From Nocardioides massiliensis (GTDB lineage Bacteria; Actinomycetota; Actinomycetes; Propionibacteriales; Nocardioidaceae), in assembly GCF_030811215.1 (NCBI RefSeq), contig NZ_JAUSQM010000001.1:2046001-2110000 (forward strand): a DNA stretch of 64,000 bases, read 5' to 3'. The notes under the pieces are model-generated. The model did not search any database. It had not been told where the DNA came from and saw only the letters and a program-made list of their open reading frames with translations. Below, one piece after another: positions 8,657 through 17,672 of the stretch (within the stretch, counting starts at the first letter, position 1; each line of letters starts with the position of its first letter). A program made the position numbers and the translations under genes.

Positions 8657-9891
8657 CGCCGTACCCCCTCGAGGACACGGGCCGCGACCTGGTCGTCGAG
8701 GGCACCGAAGCCCGTGCGCGCCCACACCGAGTCACCCTCGTAGTAGGGCCGTACGCGGCCGCGCTCGACGATCTTCAGGGTCTCGGGCGCACGGCCGGCG
8801 TCGACCTGCTCCTGGCAGTGCCGGCAGGCGGGGACCCGCGTCTCCTTGACCCGGACCGTCTGTCCGCCCGCGCCGTGGCGGGGGTCGAAGAAGCACGGAC
8901 GGTACGGCGCGGAGCCGCCCGCGAGGAGCGCACGGCCCTGACCGGCGAGCGCCTCGGCACCGATCACGTCCAGGTGGTCGGTCGAGTCGAGCACGTGACG
9001 TGCCGCGCGGAGGTGGTCCTCCGCGCGGGCGGTGCGCGCCAGGTCCGCGCCGCGGCGCAGCGCGCGCTGCAGGTCCCGCTCCAGCCGCGTGATCGCCGTC
9101 TGTGCCAAGCGGCGGTGCTTCGCGACGTCGCCGGCCAGGCCCTGGCGACGCCGGGCGAGTCCCGCACGCCAGGCCGCCACAGCGCGGGCGACGCGCCACC
9201 CGACGACCAGCACCACGATGGTCGCTGCGATCCCGGCGACGACGTCGGTGAGCGGCTCGCTGCGGGCGTCGTCGAGCTCGAAGTTGAGCGGCTCGGACTG
9301 GAGGTTGGCGAACCACGGCCCCTCGGCCAGCTCGTCGAACAACGCGTCGACGTCATAGGGACCCTCCGGGTCCGCGGCGAGATGCAGCTCGAGGGCCACC
9401 TGGCCGGCCGCGGAGAGGTGGACCGCGTCGCGCACCTGCTCGCCGAGGTCGCCGACGAGGTCGTTACCGTGCTCACGGACCCGGTCCCAGATCTCGTGCT
9501 CCACCTCGAAGGTCATGGGGGGCAGCGCTGAGGCCGCCGTGCCGCCGAGGTCCACGTCGTACGCCACGGCCGCGCCGATGCCCTCCTCGAGCTGGCCGAC
9601 GTACAGACCGGGCTCCTCGAGGCGCGCGTGCACCTTGCGCAGCAGGTCCTCGGCCGGCCGGTTCTCGGCGAGCTCGTCCGGAGGTCGGCGGACCAGCACC
9701 ACGTAGACCGGGAAGTCGAGCTCCTCGGCCAGATCGGTCAGGGCCGCGTGCACCTCGGCGGTCCGGCCGTTGCCCAGTGCGGTGTGGACCAGCACGGGAT
9801 CGTCGCGCAGGGCGTCGGCGATCTCCTCGATCGTCGACGCCCCGTCGCCAGTGCCCATCTCTGGAGTGCCCGACTCTGGAGTGCTCGACAC
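8653..9891 (-). CDS. membrane protein with C-terminal zinc-knuckle-like domain (first gene of an unknown operon)
   Basis: A 412-residue protein, unrecognised. The N-terminal part (about 20-190) contains PVYVVLVRRPPDEL and GLYVGQLEEGIG, matching the pattern of the 6843-7997 protein. A membrane helix lies at about 205-225 (DVVAGIAATIVVLVVGW). The C-terminal 80 residues repeat the C-x5-H ... C-x2-C pattern (PCFFDPRH, ACRHC), then GRAPETLKI, RGRVRPYYE and WARTGFGAL. Start: GTG at 9891 with GGGGGA just upstream; an ATG at 9858 is an alternative. The gene follows accA3 by 48 nt and may be read with it. The paired architecture suggests an ancient duplication inside the operon. Confidence 0.72.
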   Translation of the reverse strand: MSSTPESGTPEMGTGDGASTIEEIADALRDDPVLVHTALGNGRTAEVHAALTDLAEELDFPVYVVLVRRPPDELAENRPAEDLLRKVHARLEEPGLYVGQLEEGIGAAVAYDVDLGGTAASALPPMTFEVEHEIWDRVREHGNDLVGDLGEQVRDAVHLSAAGQVALELHLAADPEGPYDVDALFDELAEGPWFANLQSEPLNFELDDARSEPLTDVVAGIAATIVVLVVGWRVARAVAAWRAGLARRRQGLAGDVAKHRRLAQTAITRLERDLQRALRRGADLARTARAEDHLRAARHVLDSTDHLDVIGAEALAGQGRALLAGGSAPYRPCFFDPRHGAGGQTVRVKETRVPACRHCQEQVDAGRAPETLKIVERGRVRPYYEGDSVWARTGFGALDDQVAARVLEGVRR

Positions 9892-9939
9892 AGAATCCCC
9901 CGGTTCGTGTCTCTGGCCGGCCCAGGCCGGCGGCGGACG

Positions 9940-11727
9940 CTAGTCCTTCAGCTCGCAGATGACGGCGCCGTTGTTGACCGTCGCGCCGATCTCCGCGGTC
10001 AGGCCCGTGACCGTACCTGCCTTGTGGGCCTTGAGCGGCTGCTCCATCTTCATCGCCTCGATGACCACCACGACGTCGCCCTCCGCGACCTCCTGGCCCT
10101 CCTCGACGGCGATCTTGACGATCGTGCCCTGCATCGGCGAGGTGACCGAGTCACCCGTCGCGGCCGCGCCGGCCTTCTTGCCGGCCGATCGCTTCGGCTT
10201 CTTCTGGGCGCCACCGTTGGCGCCACCGATCGCGGCGAGTCCGCCGGGCAGGACGACCTCGAGCCGGCGACCGCCGACCTCGACGGTCACGCTCTGGCGC
10301 TCCTCGGCCTCGGGCGCCTCGGCCCGGTCGCCGGCGTACGGCGGGATCTGGTTGTCGAAGTCGGTCTCGATCCAGGTCGTGTAGACGTCGAACGAGCCCT
10401 CACCGGACGGGTTGGACGAGGCGACGTACGCCGGGTCCTCGATGACCGCGCGGTGGAAGGGGATGACGGTCGGCATGCCGTCGACGTCGAACTCCGCCAG
10501 GGCGCGGCGCGAGCGCTCGAGGGCCTGCGTGCGGTCGCGGCCGGTGACGATCAGCTTCGCCACGAGCGAGTCGAACGAGCCCGGGACGGTCTCGCCGGTC
10601 TCGTAGCCGCCGTCGAGACGGACGCCCGGGCCGGACGGGGGCGACCAGCGGGTCAAGGTGCCGGGGGCCGGCATGAAGTTGCTGCCGGCGTCCTCGGCGT
10701 TGATGCGGAACTCGATCGAGTGACCGCGGATCTCCGGGTCGTCGTACCCGAGCTCCTCGCCCGCGGCGATGCGGAACATCTCGCGGACCAGGTCGATCCC
10801 GGTGACCTCCTCGGTGACCGGGTGCTCCACCTGCAGGCGGGTGTTGACCTCGAGGAACGAGATGGTGCCGTCCTGGCCGACGAGGAACTCGCACGTGCCG
10901 GCGCCGACGTAGCCGGCCTCGCGCAGGATCGCCTTGGAGGACTCGTAGAGCCGCTCGACCTGGTCGTCGGTGAGGAACGGCGCGGGGGCCTCCTCGACCA
11001 GCTTCTGGTGGCGACGCTGGAGCGAGCAGTCGCGGGTGGAGACGACGACGACGTTGCCGTGCTGGTCGGCCAGGCACTGGGTCTCGACGTGGCGAGGACG
11101 GTCGAGGAACTTCTCGACCAGGCACTCGCCGCGACCGAACGCGCCGACGGCCTCGCGGACCGCGGATTCGAACAGCTCCGGGATCTCCTCCATCGTGCGG
11201 GCGACCTTGAGTCCGCGACCGCCACCGCCGAAGACCGCCTTGATCGCGACCGGCAGGCCGTGCTCCTCGGCGAACGCCACGACCTCGTCGGCGTCCTTGA
11301 CCGCTTCCTTGGTGCCCGGGGCGAGGGGGGCGTTGGCCTTCTGCGCGAGCTGCTTGGCCTTGGCCTTGTCGCCGAGCGCCTCGATCGCCTCGGGGCCGGG
11401 GCCGATCCAGATCAGCCCGGCGTCGATGACGGCGCGGGCGAAGTCGGCGTTCTCGGCGAGGAATCCATAGCCCGGGTGGACCGAGTCGGCACCGGTCTTC
11501 TTGGCGACCTCGATGATCTTCTCGATCGAGAGGTAGGACTCACCCGGCGTCGAGCCGCCGAGGCTGTGGGCCTCGTCGGCGATGCGCACGTGGATGGCGT
11601 CGCGGTCGGGCTCGGCGTAGACAGCGACGCTGCCGATGCCGGCGTCCTTGCACGCCCGGATGATCCGCACTGCGATCTCGCCCCGGTTGGCGATCAGGAC
11701 TTTCTGCAGCGGCTTGGCCTCGGGCAC
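9940..11727 (-). CDS. accA3: acetyl/propionyl-CoA carboxylase alpha subunit (biotin carboxylase + BCCP)
   Basis: A 595-residue fusion typical of actinobacterial acyl-CoA carboxylases. Biotin carboxylase occupies residues 8-455 ([27 protein letters not shown] loop [23 protein letters not shown]). A variable Ala/Lys linker follows near 500-520. The biotinyl domain covers the last 75 residues, with biotin Lys in [12 protein letters not shown]. It carboxylates biotin for partner AccD subunits to make malonyl- or methylmalonyl-CoA. The neighbours GtrA and Maf recall the mycobacterial accA3-maf-accD5 region, hence the symbol; accD itself is not in this window. The GTG start has GAGGAG 6 nt upstream. 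Confidence 0.92.
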   Translation of the reverse strand: MPEAKPLQKVLIANRGEIAVRIIRACKDAGIGSVAVYAEPDRDAIHVRIADEAHSLGGSTPGESYLSIEKIIEVAKKTGADSVHPGYGFLAENADFARAVIDAGLIWIGPGPEAIEALGDKAKAKQLAQKANAPLAPGTKEAVKDADEVVAFAEEHGLPVAIKAVFGGGGRGLKVARTMEEIPELFESAVREAVGAFGRGECLVEKFLDRPRHVETQCLADQHGNVVVVSTRDCSLQRRHQKLVEEAPAPFLTDDQVERLYESSKAILREAGYVGAGTCEFLVGQDGTISFLEVNTRLQVEHPVTEEVTGIDLVREMFRIAAGEELGYDDPEIRGHSIEFRINAEDAGSNFMPAPGTLTRWSPPSGPGVRLDGGYETGETVPGSFDSLVAKLIVTGRDRTQALERSRRALAEFDVDGMPTVIPFHRAVIEDPAYVASSNPSGEGSFDVYTTWIETDFDNQIPPYAGDRAEAPEAEERQSVTVEVGGRRLEVVLPGGLAAIGGANGGAQKKPKRSAGKKAGAAATGDSVTSPMQGTIVKIAVEEGQEVAEGDVVVVIEAMKMEQPLKAHKAGTVTGLTAEIGATVNNGAVICELKD

Positions 11728-11882
11728 GGACGACTCCTCGAAGTGTTCGGGTGGCGCAGCGGAACGGTGAGCGCGGAAACATTCGGAGTGTAGGGCCGCG
11801 CCCTGCGGGCGGTGTTGGAGGGTTCGGCACGCGGGACGAGGGGGTGCACGCGCGCCGGCCCGACCGGCACTAGCCTGTGCTG

Positions 11883-12461
11883 GTGGGCACCCGCTGGAGT
11901 CGGCTCCTCGCCGAGGGCGGTCGCTTTCTCGTGGTGGGCGGGGTGGCGACCGTGGTCGCGCTCATCATTTTCAATCTCCTCGTCCACGGCCTCGGCTCCT
12001 GGTACGAGCCGCCCCTGCGGGGCAACGCGATCGCCGGCTACGTCCTGGGCCACACCGTCGGGATGGTCATCAGCTACACCGGCAACCGGGTGTACGCCTT
12101 CCGCGAGCGCGAGACGGTCCACGCAGACGGCGGGGTCGCGCTGTTCTTCGTGATCAACGTGATCACGATGGCGCTGCCGGTCGCCTGCCTGTGGTTCACC
12201 CACGAGGTGCTCGGCCTCGACAGCGCCCTGACCGACAACATCGCAGCCAACCTCGTCGGGCAGCCGATCGGACTCGTCGCGCGGTTCTACCTGTTCCGCC
12301 GGCTGGTGTTCCGTCGCCCGGTCCCGCTGCTGCACATGAACCTGCCGCCGGACCTCGTGGAGGAGATCGAGCACCCTCAGGGCGAGCCCGGCCCGTCGGC
12401 GCCGCTGCCTGCTAGGCAGGTCGTCCAGCACACCGAGAGCTCCACACCTCGGTCCAGCTGA
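11883..12461 (+). CDS. GtrA-family membrane protein
   Basis: A small integral membrane protein of about 192 residues with four helices: [20 protein letters not shown], a second with [14 protein letters not shown], a third [17 protein letters not shown] and a fourth near [16 protein letters not shown]. This is the GtrA/DPMS pattern of proteins thought to help move lipid-linked sugars across the membrane. The conserved end of helix 4 ([11 protein letters not shown]) fits the family. TAGCCT at 11871-11876 stands 6 nt before the GTG at 11883, which supports that start over the GTG at 11877. The last 50 nt overlap the convergent maf gene. Confidence 0.8.
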   Translation: MGTRWSRLLAEGGRFLVVGGVATVVALIIFNLLVHGLGSWYEPPLRGNAIAGYVLGHTVGMVISYTGNRVYAFRERETVHADGGVALFFVINVITMALPVACLWFTHEVLGLDSALTDNIAANLVGQPIGLVARFYLFRRLVFRRPVPLLHMNLPPDLVEEIEHPQGEPGPSAPLPARQVVQHTESSTPRSS

Positions 12462-13053
12462 GGCCGAGCTCGGCGAGCAGGTCGCGCACCAGCGGCAGGC
12501 TGACCCCGACCACGTTGTGGTGGTCGCCCTCGATCCGGGTGACGAACGCGCCGCCGAGACCGTCGACGGTGAAGGCGCCCGCGACGTGCAGCGGCTCGCC
12601 GGTGGCGACGTACGCCGCGATCTCGGCGTCGCTCAGGTCGGCGAAGTGCACTGTGGTCGCAGCGGCAGCTCCCGCGGTGCGGTCGGTGCGCCGGTCGATC
12701 AACCAGTGCCCGGTGTGGAGAACGCCCGAACGCCCACGCATGCGCTCCCACCGCCGGACCGCCTCGGCGGCGTCCGCGGGCTTGCCGTGGATCTCCCCGC
12801 CGAGCTCGAGCACCGAGTCGCAGCCGAGGACGACCGCGTCGTCCTGCTCGGGCAGCTCAGCGACGGCGGTGCACTTCAACCGGGCCAGCTCGAGGGCGAG
12901 CGCTGCCGGATCGGCCAGGGCGACTTGGGACTCGTCGACGCCGGAGACGACGACGCGGGGGTTGGCACCGGCCGATCGCAGCGTCGCCAGCCGAGCCGGG
13001 GAGGCGGAGGCCAGGACGAAGCGTGCGGCCCAGTCCGTCGGGGTGCCGCTCAC
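12412..13053 (-). CDS. maf: Maf family nucleoside triphosphate pyrophosphatase
   Basis: A 213-residue Maf/Ham1-fold enzyme that hydrolyses non-canonical or modified nucleoside triphosphates. The signature regions are present: FVLASASPARLATLRSAG at the N-terminus, SGVDES, the ALELARLK helix, LGCDSVL and GKPADAAEA. These form the substrate pocket and metal site. It starts with GTG, overlapping the stop of the upstream DUF885 gene (GTGA, 13050-13053). It is therefore the second gene of a two-gene operon. Its 3' end overlaps the convergent GtrA gene by 50 nt. Confidence 0.9.
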   Translation of the reverse strand: MSGTPTDWAARFVLASASPARLATLRSAGANPRVVVSGVDESQVALADPAALALELARLKCTAVAELPEQDDAVVLGCDSVLELGGEIHGKPADAAEAVRRWERMRGRSGVLHTGHWLIDRRTDRTAGAAAATTVHFADLSDAEIAAYVATGEPLHVAGAFTVDGLGGAFVTRIEGDHHNVVGVSLPLVRDLLAELGLSWTEVWSSRCAGRPA

Positions 13054-14744
13054 AGCCGGGCCAGCGCGTCGCGCAACGGGTCGAGGCCGAGCGAGCCGAG
13101 GTCCAGTGCTGCGCGGTGGAAGGCCTTGAGATCGAAGGCGTCGCCCTGCCGGATGCGCGCATCCTCACGGGCCTGCAGCCAGATGCGCTCGCCGACCTTG
13201 TAGGACGGTGCCTGCCCCGGCCAGCCGAGGTAGCGCTGCACCTCGAAGCGGAGCTCGGGCTCCGACATCCTGCTGCGGGCGAGCATGAACTCCAGACCGA
13301 GCTCGGGGGTCCAGCGCTCACCCACATGGAAGCCCCACGGGTTCGCCGGGATCTCCAGCTCCAGGTGCATGCCGATGTCGACGACCACGCGGGCGGCGCG
13401 GAACGCCTGCGCGTCGAGCATGCCGAGCTTGTCGCCGGCGTCGTCGAGGTAGCCGAGCTCGTCCATGAGCCGCTCGGCATACAACGCCCAGCCCTCGCCG
13501 TGGCCCGACACCCAGCACAGGAGCCGCTGCCAGCGGTTGAGCTGCTCGGTGCGGTACGCCGTCTGGCCGATCTGCAGGTGGTGGCCGGGCACGCCCTCGT
13601 GGAAGACGGTGGTGACCTCGCGCCAGGTGCTGAAGGAGTCCTGGCCCGCGGGCACCGACCACCACATCCGGCCGGGACGGCTGAAGTCCTCGCTCGGTCC
13701 CGTGTAGTAGACGCCGCCGTCGTCGGTGGGCGCGATGCAGCACTCGATGCGGCGTACCGGCTCGGGGATGTCGAAGTGGGTGTCGGCCAGCTCGGCGAGG
13801 GTGCGGTCGGCCAGCTCCTGCATCCACTCGCGGAAGGCGTCCTTGGAGGTGAAGACGCGGCCCGGCTGGGCGTCCAGCGCTGCGACGGCGTCGTCGAGGC
13901 TCCCGCCCGGGACGATCAGGTCGACGACGCGGTCGCGGTCGGCGTCCAGCCGCGCGAGCTCCTCCCAGCCCCAGGCGTAGGTCTCGTCCAGGTCGACGGC
14001 GGCGCCGAGGAAGTAGCGCGAGTGCAGCGCGTAGAGCTCGCGTCCGACCGCCTCCTTCTCCGGTGCGCGCGGTGTGAGGTCGTCGGCGAGGAACCGGCCG
14101 AGCTCGGCGACGGCCTGCGACGCGGCGGCGGCGTTGCTCGAGAGCTGGGCGGCCAGGGTGGTGGGCACGCCGGCCTGCTGCGCGGTGGTGGCCAGGTCGC
14201 GGAAGAAGTCGCTACCGCCGGTGCCGGCGCCGGTCCAGCTGCGGGTCTGCGCGGCGACCTGCAGCAGCTGTGGGCGGGCGGACACGTGGCCCCTATCGGC
14301 CTCGGCGAGCAACGTGCGGCGGTAGCCCTCGAGGGCGTCGGGCACCCCGGCGAGGCGCGCGTCGACTGCCGCCCACCCGGCCTCGGAGGAGGTGTCAATC
14401 AGGTCGAAGGTCTCGCGCAGGTCGTGCAGCGCGCTGGTGATGACGGAGATCCGCGAGGCGGTCACCCCGGCGTCGTCCAGCTCCAGCTCGAGCTGGTTGC
14501 GCTCCAGGAAGGCCGCCTTGGCGACCTCCTCGCGAGCGTCCACGGGCTCGGCGGCACGGACGTCGGCGACCGCCTTGCGGGTGAGCGCCGTGCGGGCGGC
14601 GTACCCGTCGGGGGAGAGGTCGGGCAGGCGGTGGTCGTGCCCGGCGATGCCGGCGTACGTCGCGGTCAGCGGGTCGAGGACCACGAGATCGGTGACGAAC
14701 TGCTCGGCGAGTGCGTCGACGGGGCGTGGGGTCGTGTCGCTCAC
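13050..14744 (-). CDS. DUF885 family putative metalloprotease
   Basis: A 564-residue DUF885 protein. The diagnostic HEGVPGHH motif (a gluzincin-like HExxH relative) is followed by GHGEGWALYAERLM about 35 residues later; the Glu there would complete the zinc site. The C-terminus has the usual SEPELRFEVQRYLGWPGQAPSYK stretch of the family (positions about 505-530). No signal peptide is seen. An upstream ATG at 14867 would run into murI and is rejected. The GTG at 14744 has TACAGT 6 nt upstream (14751-14756), so it is leaderless. The substrate is unknown; the family is annotated as peptidase-like. Confidence 0.82.
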   Translation of the reverse strand: MSDTTPRPVDALAEQFVTDLVVLDPLTATYAGIAGHDHRLPDLSPDGYAARTALTRKAVADVRAAEPVDAREEVAKAAFLERNQLELELDDAGVTASRISVITSALHDLRETFDLIDTSSEAGWAAVDARLAGVPDALEGYRRTLLAEADRGHVSARPQLLQVAAQTRSWTGAGTGGSDFFRDLATTAQQAGVPTTLAAQLSSNAAAASQAVAELGRFLADDLTPRAPEKEAVGRELYALHSRYFLGAAVDLDETYAWGWEELARLDADRDRVVDLIVPGGSLDDAVAALDAQPGRVFTSKDAFREWMQELADRTLAELADTHFDIPEPVRRIECCIAPTDDGGVYYTGPSEDFSRPGRMWWSVPAGQDSFSTWREVTTVFHEGVPGHHLQIGQTAYRTEQLNRWQRLLCWVSGHGEGWALYAERLMDELGYLDDAGDKLGMLDAQAFRAARVVVDIGMHLELEIPANPWGFHVGERWTPELGLEFMLARSRMSEPELRFEVQRYLGWPGQAPSYKVGERIWLQAREDARIRQGDAFDLKAFHRAALDLGSLGLDPLRDALARL

Positions 14745-14750
14745 CGGGAC

Positions 14751-14811
14751 ACTGTAGGTGGCCGGCGGTGACGCGCATCGCAGCCCCGGAACGGCGTACG
14801 TCCCGTAGCAT
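14751..14811. promoter_or_regulatory. divergent leaderless promoters of the DUF885 gene and murI
   Basis: Two -10 boxes lie back to back in the 73-bp gap. TACAGT on the minus strand (14751-14756) is 6 nt from the DUF885 GTG. TAGCAT on the plus strand (14806-14811) is 6 nt from the murI GTG at 14818. Neither gene has a Shine-Dalgarno sequence. Confidence 0.5.
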
Positions 14812-14817
14812 CGGCGC

Positions 14818-15630
14818 GTGGCAGATGCACCCATCGGGATCTTCGACTCCGGGTTCGGGGGTCTCACCGTGGCGCGGGCGGTGATCGACCAGCTCCCGCA
14901 CGAGTCGGTGCTCTACCTGGGCGACACCGCCCGCCAGCCCTACGGCCCCAAGTCGATCGGCGAGGTGCGGGAGTACGCGCTCGAGTGCCTCGACCACCTG
15001 GTCGCGCAAGGGGTGAAGGCGCTCGTCATCGCGTGCAACTCCGCCTCCGCCGCCGTGCTGCGCGACGCGCGCGAGCGCTACCCCGTGCCGGTCATCGAGG
15101 TGATCCACCCGGCGACCCGGCGGGCGGTCGCGGCGAGCCGCACGGGCCGGATCGGCGTGATCTGCACCCGCGCGACCGCGGAGTCGATGGCCTACGAGGA
15201 CGCCTTCACCGCCGCGCCGCACGTCCAGCTGTCGACGAGTGTCTGTCCCCGCTTCGTGGAGTTCGTCGAGTCCGGCGTCACCAGTGGCCCCGAGCTCACC
15301 GCCGTGGCCCACGAGTACCTCGCGCCCCTGATCTCCGAAGGCATCGACACGCTCGTGCTCGGGTGCACGCACTATCCGCTGCTCACCGGCGTCATCTCCT
15401 ACGTCCTCGGCGACCAGGTCACGCTGGTCTCCAGCGCCGAGGAGACCGCGAAGGACGTCTACCGGACGCTGGTTCGTTCCGGGCTCGAGCGCGACCCTGC
15501 GCTCCCGGCGCCGCAGCACCGGTTCCTCACGACCGGACGGCCCGAGGAGTTCGCCCGGATCGGCCAGCGGTTCCTCGGACCCGAGCTGCAGCGAGTGGAC
15601 CAGCTCACTCAACAGGCGGTGTGGGCCTGA
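14818..15630 (+). CDS. murI: glutamate racemase
   Basis: A 270-residue enzyme that converts L- to D-glutamate for peptidoglycan. Both catalytic cysteines are visible: ACNSAS at about residue 73 and GCTHYPLL at about 183. The substrate-binding [12 protein letters not shown] at residues 6-17 and [12 protein letters not shown] are also present. The start is GTG with a TAGCAT box 6 nt upstream. The stop overlaps the start of the following MBL-fold gene by one base (TGATG), so the two are co-transcribed, an arrangement seen in other actinobacteria. Confidence 0.96.
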   Translation: MADAPIGIFDSGFGGLTVARAVIDQLPHESVLYLGDTARQPYGPKSIGEVREYALECLDHLVAQGVKALVIACNSASAAVLRDARERYPVPVIEVIHPATRRAVAASRTGRIGVICTRATAESMAYEDAFTAAPHVQLSTSVCPRFVEFVESGVTSGPELTAVAHEYLAPLISEGIDTLVLGCTHYPLLTGVISYVLGDQVTLVSSAEETAKDVYRTLVRSGLERDPALPAPQHRFLTTGRPEEFARIGQRFLGPELQRVDQLTQQAVWA

Positions 15631-16391
15631 TGCGCCTGACCGTCATCGGGTGCGCGGGCTCCTTCCCGGGCCCGGACTCGCCGGCCTCCTGCTACCTGCT
15701 GGAGGCCGAGCACGAGGGCCGCACCTGGCGGGTGCTGATGGACCTCGGCAACGGGGCGCTCGGCACGCTGCAGCGCCACGTGGATCCGATGGAGATCGAC
15801 GCCGTCCTCATCTCCCACCTGCACCCCGATCACTGCATGGACCTGTGCGGCTACTACGTGCTGCGCAGCTACCACCCGCGTGGTGCCGGTCCGCAGATCC
15901 CGGTCTACGCACCCGACGGCGCCGCCGCGCAGATGGCCGCGGCGTACGGACTGCAGACCCACCCGGGGATGGGGGAGGCCTTCGACTTCCGGCGCTGGGA
16001 GGACCACCCGGCGATCGAGGTCGGCCCGTTCTCCGTCCGGGTCCGCCAGGTCCGCCACCCCGTACCGGCGTACGCCCTGCGGATCGAGGCCGACGGCGCG
16101 GTCGTGACCTACTCCGGCGACACGGGGCCTTGCGCCGAGCTGGTCGAGACCGCTCGCGGCGCCGACGTGTTCCTCGCCGAGGCGTCCTTCCGCGAGATCG
16201 ACGACAACCCGCCCGACCTGCACCTCACCGGGCGTCAGGCAGGGGAGGCCGCCCGCGACGCCGACGTCGGACACCTCGTCCTCACCCACGTCCCGTCGTG
16301 GTTCGACCGCGACACCTGCGAGGAGGAGGCCCGGGAGGTCTTCACCGGCAAGCTCAGCCGCGCCCACAGCGGGATGGTCATCGACCTCTGA
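15630..16391 (+). CDS. MBL-fold metallohydrolase (murI-linked)
   Basis: A 253-residue metallo-beta-lactamase-fold protein. The metal-binding HLHPDHCMDL motif lies at about residues 59-68. Further ligands are likely in VRHPVPAY, the YSGDTGP Asp at about 168 and LTHVPSW. The compact length and the ending resemble the RNase Z/cyclic-phosphodiesterase-like branch, so a cyclic nucleotide or small phosphoester is possible, but the substrate cannot be assigned. The ATG overlaps the murI stop (TGATG), which fixes the start. A 56-nt inverted-repeat element begins five bases after its stop and might end the transcript. Confidence 0.85.
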   Translation: MRLTVIGCAGSFPGPDSPASCYLLEAEHEGRTWRVLMDLGNGALGTLQRHVDPMEIDAVLISHLHPDHCMDLCGYYVLRSYHPRGAGPQIPVYAPDGAAAQMAAAYGLQTHPGMGEAFDFRRWEDHPAIEVGPFSVRVRQVRHPVPAYALRIEADGAVVTYSGDTGPCAELVETARGADVFLAEASFREIDDNPPDLHLTGRQAGEAARDADVGHLVLTHVPSWFDRDTCEEEAREVFTGKLSRAHSGMVIDL

Positions 16392-16395
16392 GCGG

Positions 16396-16451
16396 CGGGA
16401 TACGTGAGACATCCCGATCGGCAGACTCCGGCTGCGTGACGTATCCCGTCG
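16396..16451 (+). repeat. left 56-nt repeat flanking the DUF559-like gene
   Basis: Its outer ends form a perfect 10-bp inverted repeat (CGGGATACGT at 16396-16405 and ACGTATCCCG at 16439-16448). The last 25 nt are identical to those of the copy at 17526-17581, and both copies are exactly 56 nt long in the same orientation. It could also act as a terminator for murI-MBL, but it has no T-tract. Confidence 0.7.
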
Positions 16452-16512
16452 TCGTCGCCACGCCTGTGGACGACGGCGACGCGAGGAGGGTCGCACGCGT
16501 CACGATGCCGCC

Positions 16513-17556
16513 ATGGTCGAGGAGCACTTCGTCCCGCGCGCTCCTCGCCCTGCGCGCCTGGTGCGCCCCGTGCCCGTCGATCCGAGGGGTCGCGACGGAC
16601 CGACGCGCGGCGCCGCGCAGGGTCCGCGGTGGAGGCGGGTCGGTCCTGCCGGCTACGTCCCGGCCGATGTCGAGCTGACCGTCGAGCAGCGCATCGCCGA
16701 GGAGTGGTGCAACCTCCCGGGCTCGCGGGTGACCGGGTGGGCCGCTTGCCGTCTCTGGGGCGCTGCGTTCGCTGATGGGGAGACGGCCGAGGGTGACCAC
16801 CTCGACGTGCCTCTCCTGCTACCGCGGGAACGCTCCGCGCGGCGGCGCTCGGGTCGCGTCGTCTCTCGGAGGATCGTGCCGGAGGCGCACCACGCGAGTC
16901 GCTGGCGGATCGCGACGCTCACCCCCGGCATGGCGGCCGTCGAGGCGACAGCCGCGATCGGGGACGAGCGTGAGCGCATCGTCTTCCTCGAGATGATGTT
17001 CGCCGCAGGAGCGACGCTGCCGGAGTGGGTCAGCACCGCGCTGGATGCCGCACCGGTGCGCGGCAGGACGAGCGTCGGTCAGGCTCTCGCCACGGCCGGT
17101 GAGCGCAGCGTGTCTCCCAACGAGAGCCGACTCCGTCTCGTGTGGACCCGCGACGTAGGGCTCGCCGAGCCACTGGTGAATCAGGACCTCTTCGACGTCC
17201 ATGGACGCTTCCTCGCGCGGGTCGACCTGCTCGATCCGGTGCTCGGTCTTGTCGGTGAGTACGACGGCGCAGCGCACCGGAGCGCGAGCCGCCACCACCG
17301 TGACGTCGCGCGGGAGGCCGACCTGCGTGACGCCGGGCTGGAGGTCGTGCGCATCGTCGGCGGTGAACTGACAACTGAAGCCGGCCGGGCCGCCGCCGCG
17401 CTGCAGTTGCGGCGCGGAGCGCAGCGGGCGTCCCCACGCGGTGTCGAGGCGCGCTGGTCCCTGACAGGCGGACGCCGCCCATGGCTCACCGCCTGCGACC
17501 ACCTGCGTGCGCGGATCCCTGACAACGGGATACAGGACGCAGGCGAACGACCCTGA
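16513..17556 (+). CDS. DUF559/restriction-endonuclease-fold-like protein
   Basis: A 347-residue protein of a kind common as single genes in actinobacteria. The middle part (about 70-200) looks like the C-terminal sensing region of AbiEi-type proteins (RVTGWAACRLWGAAF, TPGMAAVEA). The C-terminal part has a Vsr/DUF559-like nuclease pattern: SPNESRLRLVW (Glu), a strand ending GEYDGAAH with an Asp, then DLRDAGLEVVRI. The three acidic/polar positions match E...D...D/H of PD-(D/E)xK folds; activity is inferred only. The start ATG follows a weak CACGAT box at 6 nt. Direct 56-nt repeats bracket the gene and hint that it came in as a unit. No AbiEii partner is present. Confidence 0.6.
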   Translation: MVEEHFVPRAPRPARLVRPVPVDPRGRDGPTRGAAQGPRWRRVGPAGYVPADVELTVEQRIAEEWCNLPGSRVTGWAACRLWGAAFADGETAEGDHLDVPLLLPRERSARRRSGRVVSRRIVPEAHHASRWRIATLTPGMAAVEATAAIGDERERIVFLEMMFAAGATLPEWVSTALDAAPVRGRTSVGQALATAGERSVSPNESRLRLVWTRDVGLAEPLVNQDLFDVHGRFLARVDLLDPVLGLVGEYDGAAHRSASRHHRDVAREADLRDAGLEVVRIVGGELTTEAGRAAAALQLRRGAQRASPRGVEARWSLTGGRRPWLTACDHLRARIPDNGIQDAGERP

Positions 17557-17581
17557 TCCGGCTGCGTGACGTATCCCGTCG
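17526..17581 (+). repeat. right 56-nt repeat flanking the DUF559-like gene
   Basis: Same length, orientation and 25-nt 3' end as the copy at 16396-16451. The left end CGGGATAC and the right end GTATCCCG are again inverted complements. The middle 20-odd bases differ between copies. The element overlaps the last codons of the 347-residue gene. Confidence 0.7.
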
Positions 17582-17672
17582 CAGACCCGTCCCTGCGTCC
17601 ACCTCGCGACGGAGCCGAAATCAGGCTGTGGGTTGATGCGGGCGGGCCTCGATCTCTGACACGGTGGAGCCC

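Noticed and set aside
9628-11793. 721-residue open frame opposite accA3
   Set aside because: Same cause; low-complexity Arg/Leu/Asp composition and no family motif.
14745-14867. Upstream ATG for the DUF885 gene
   Set aside because: It would overlap the start of murI and adds no conserved residues; a -10 box fits the GTG at 14744.
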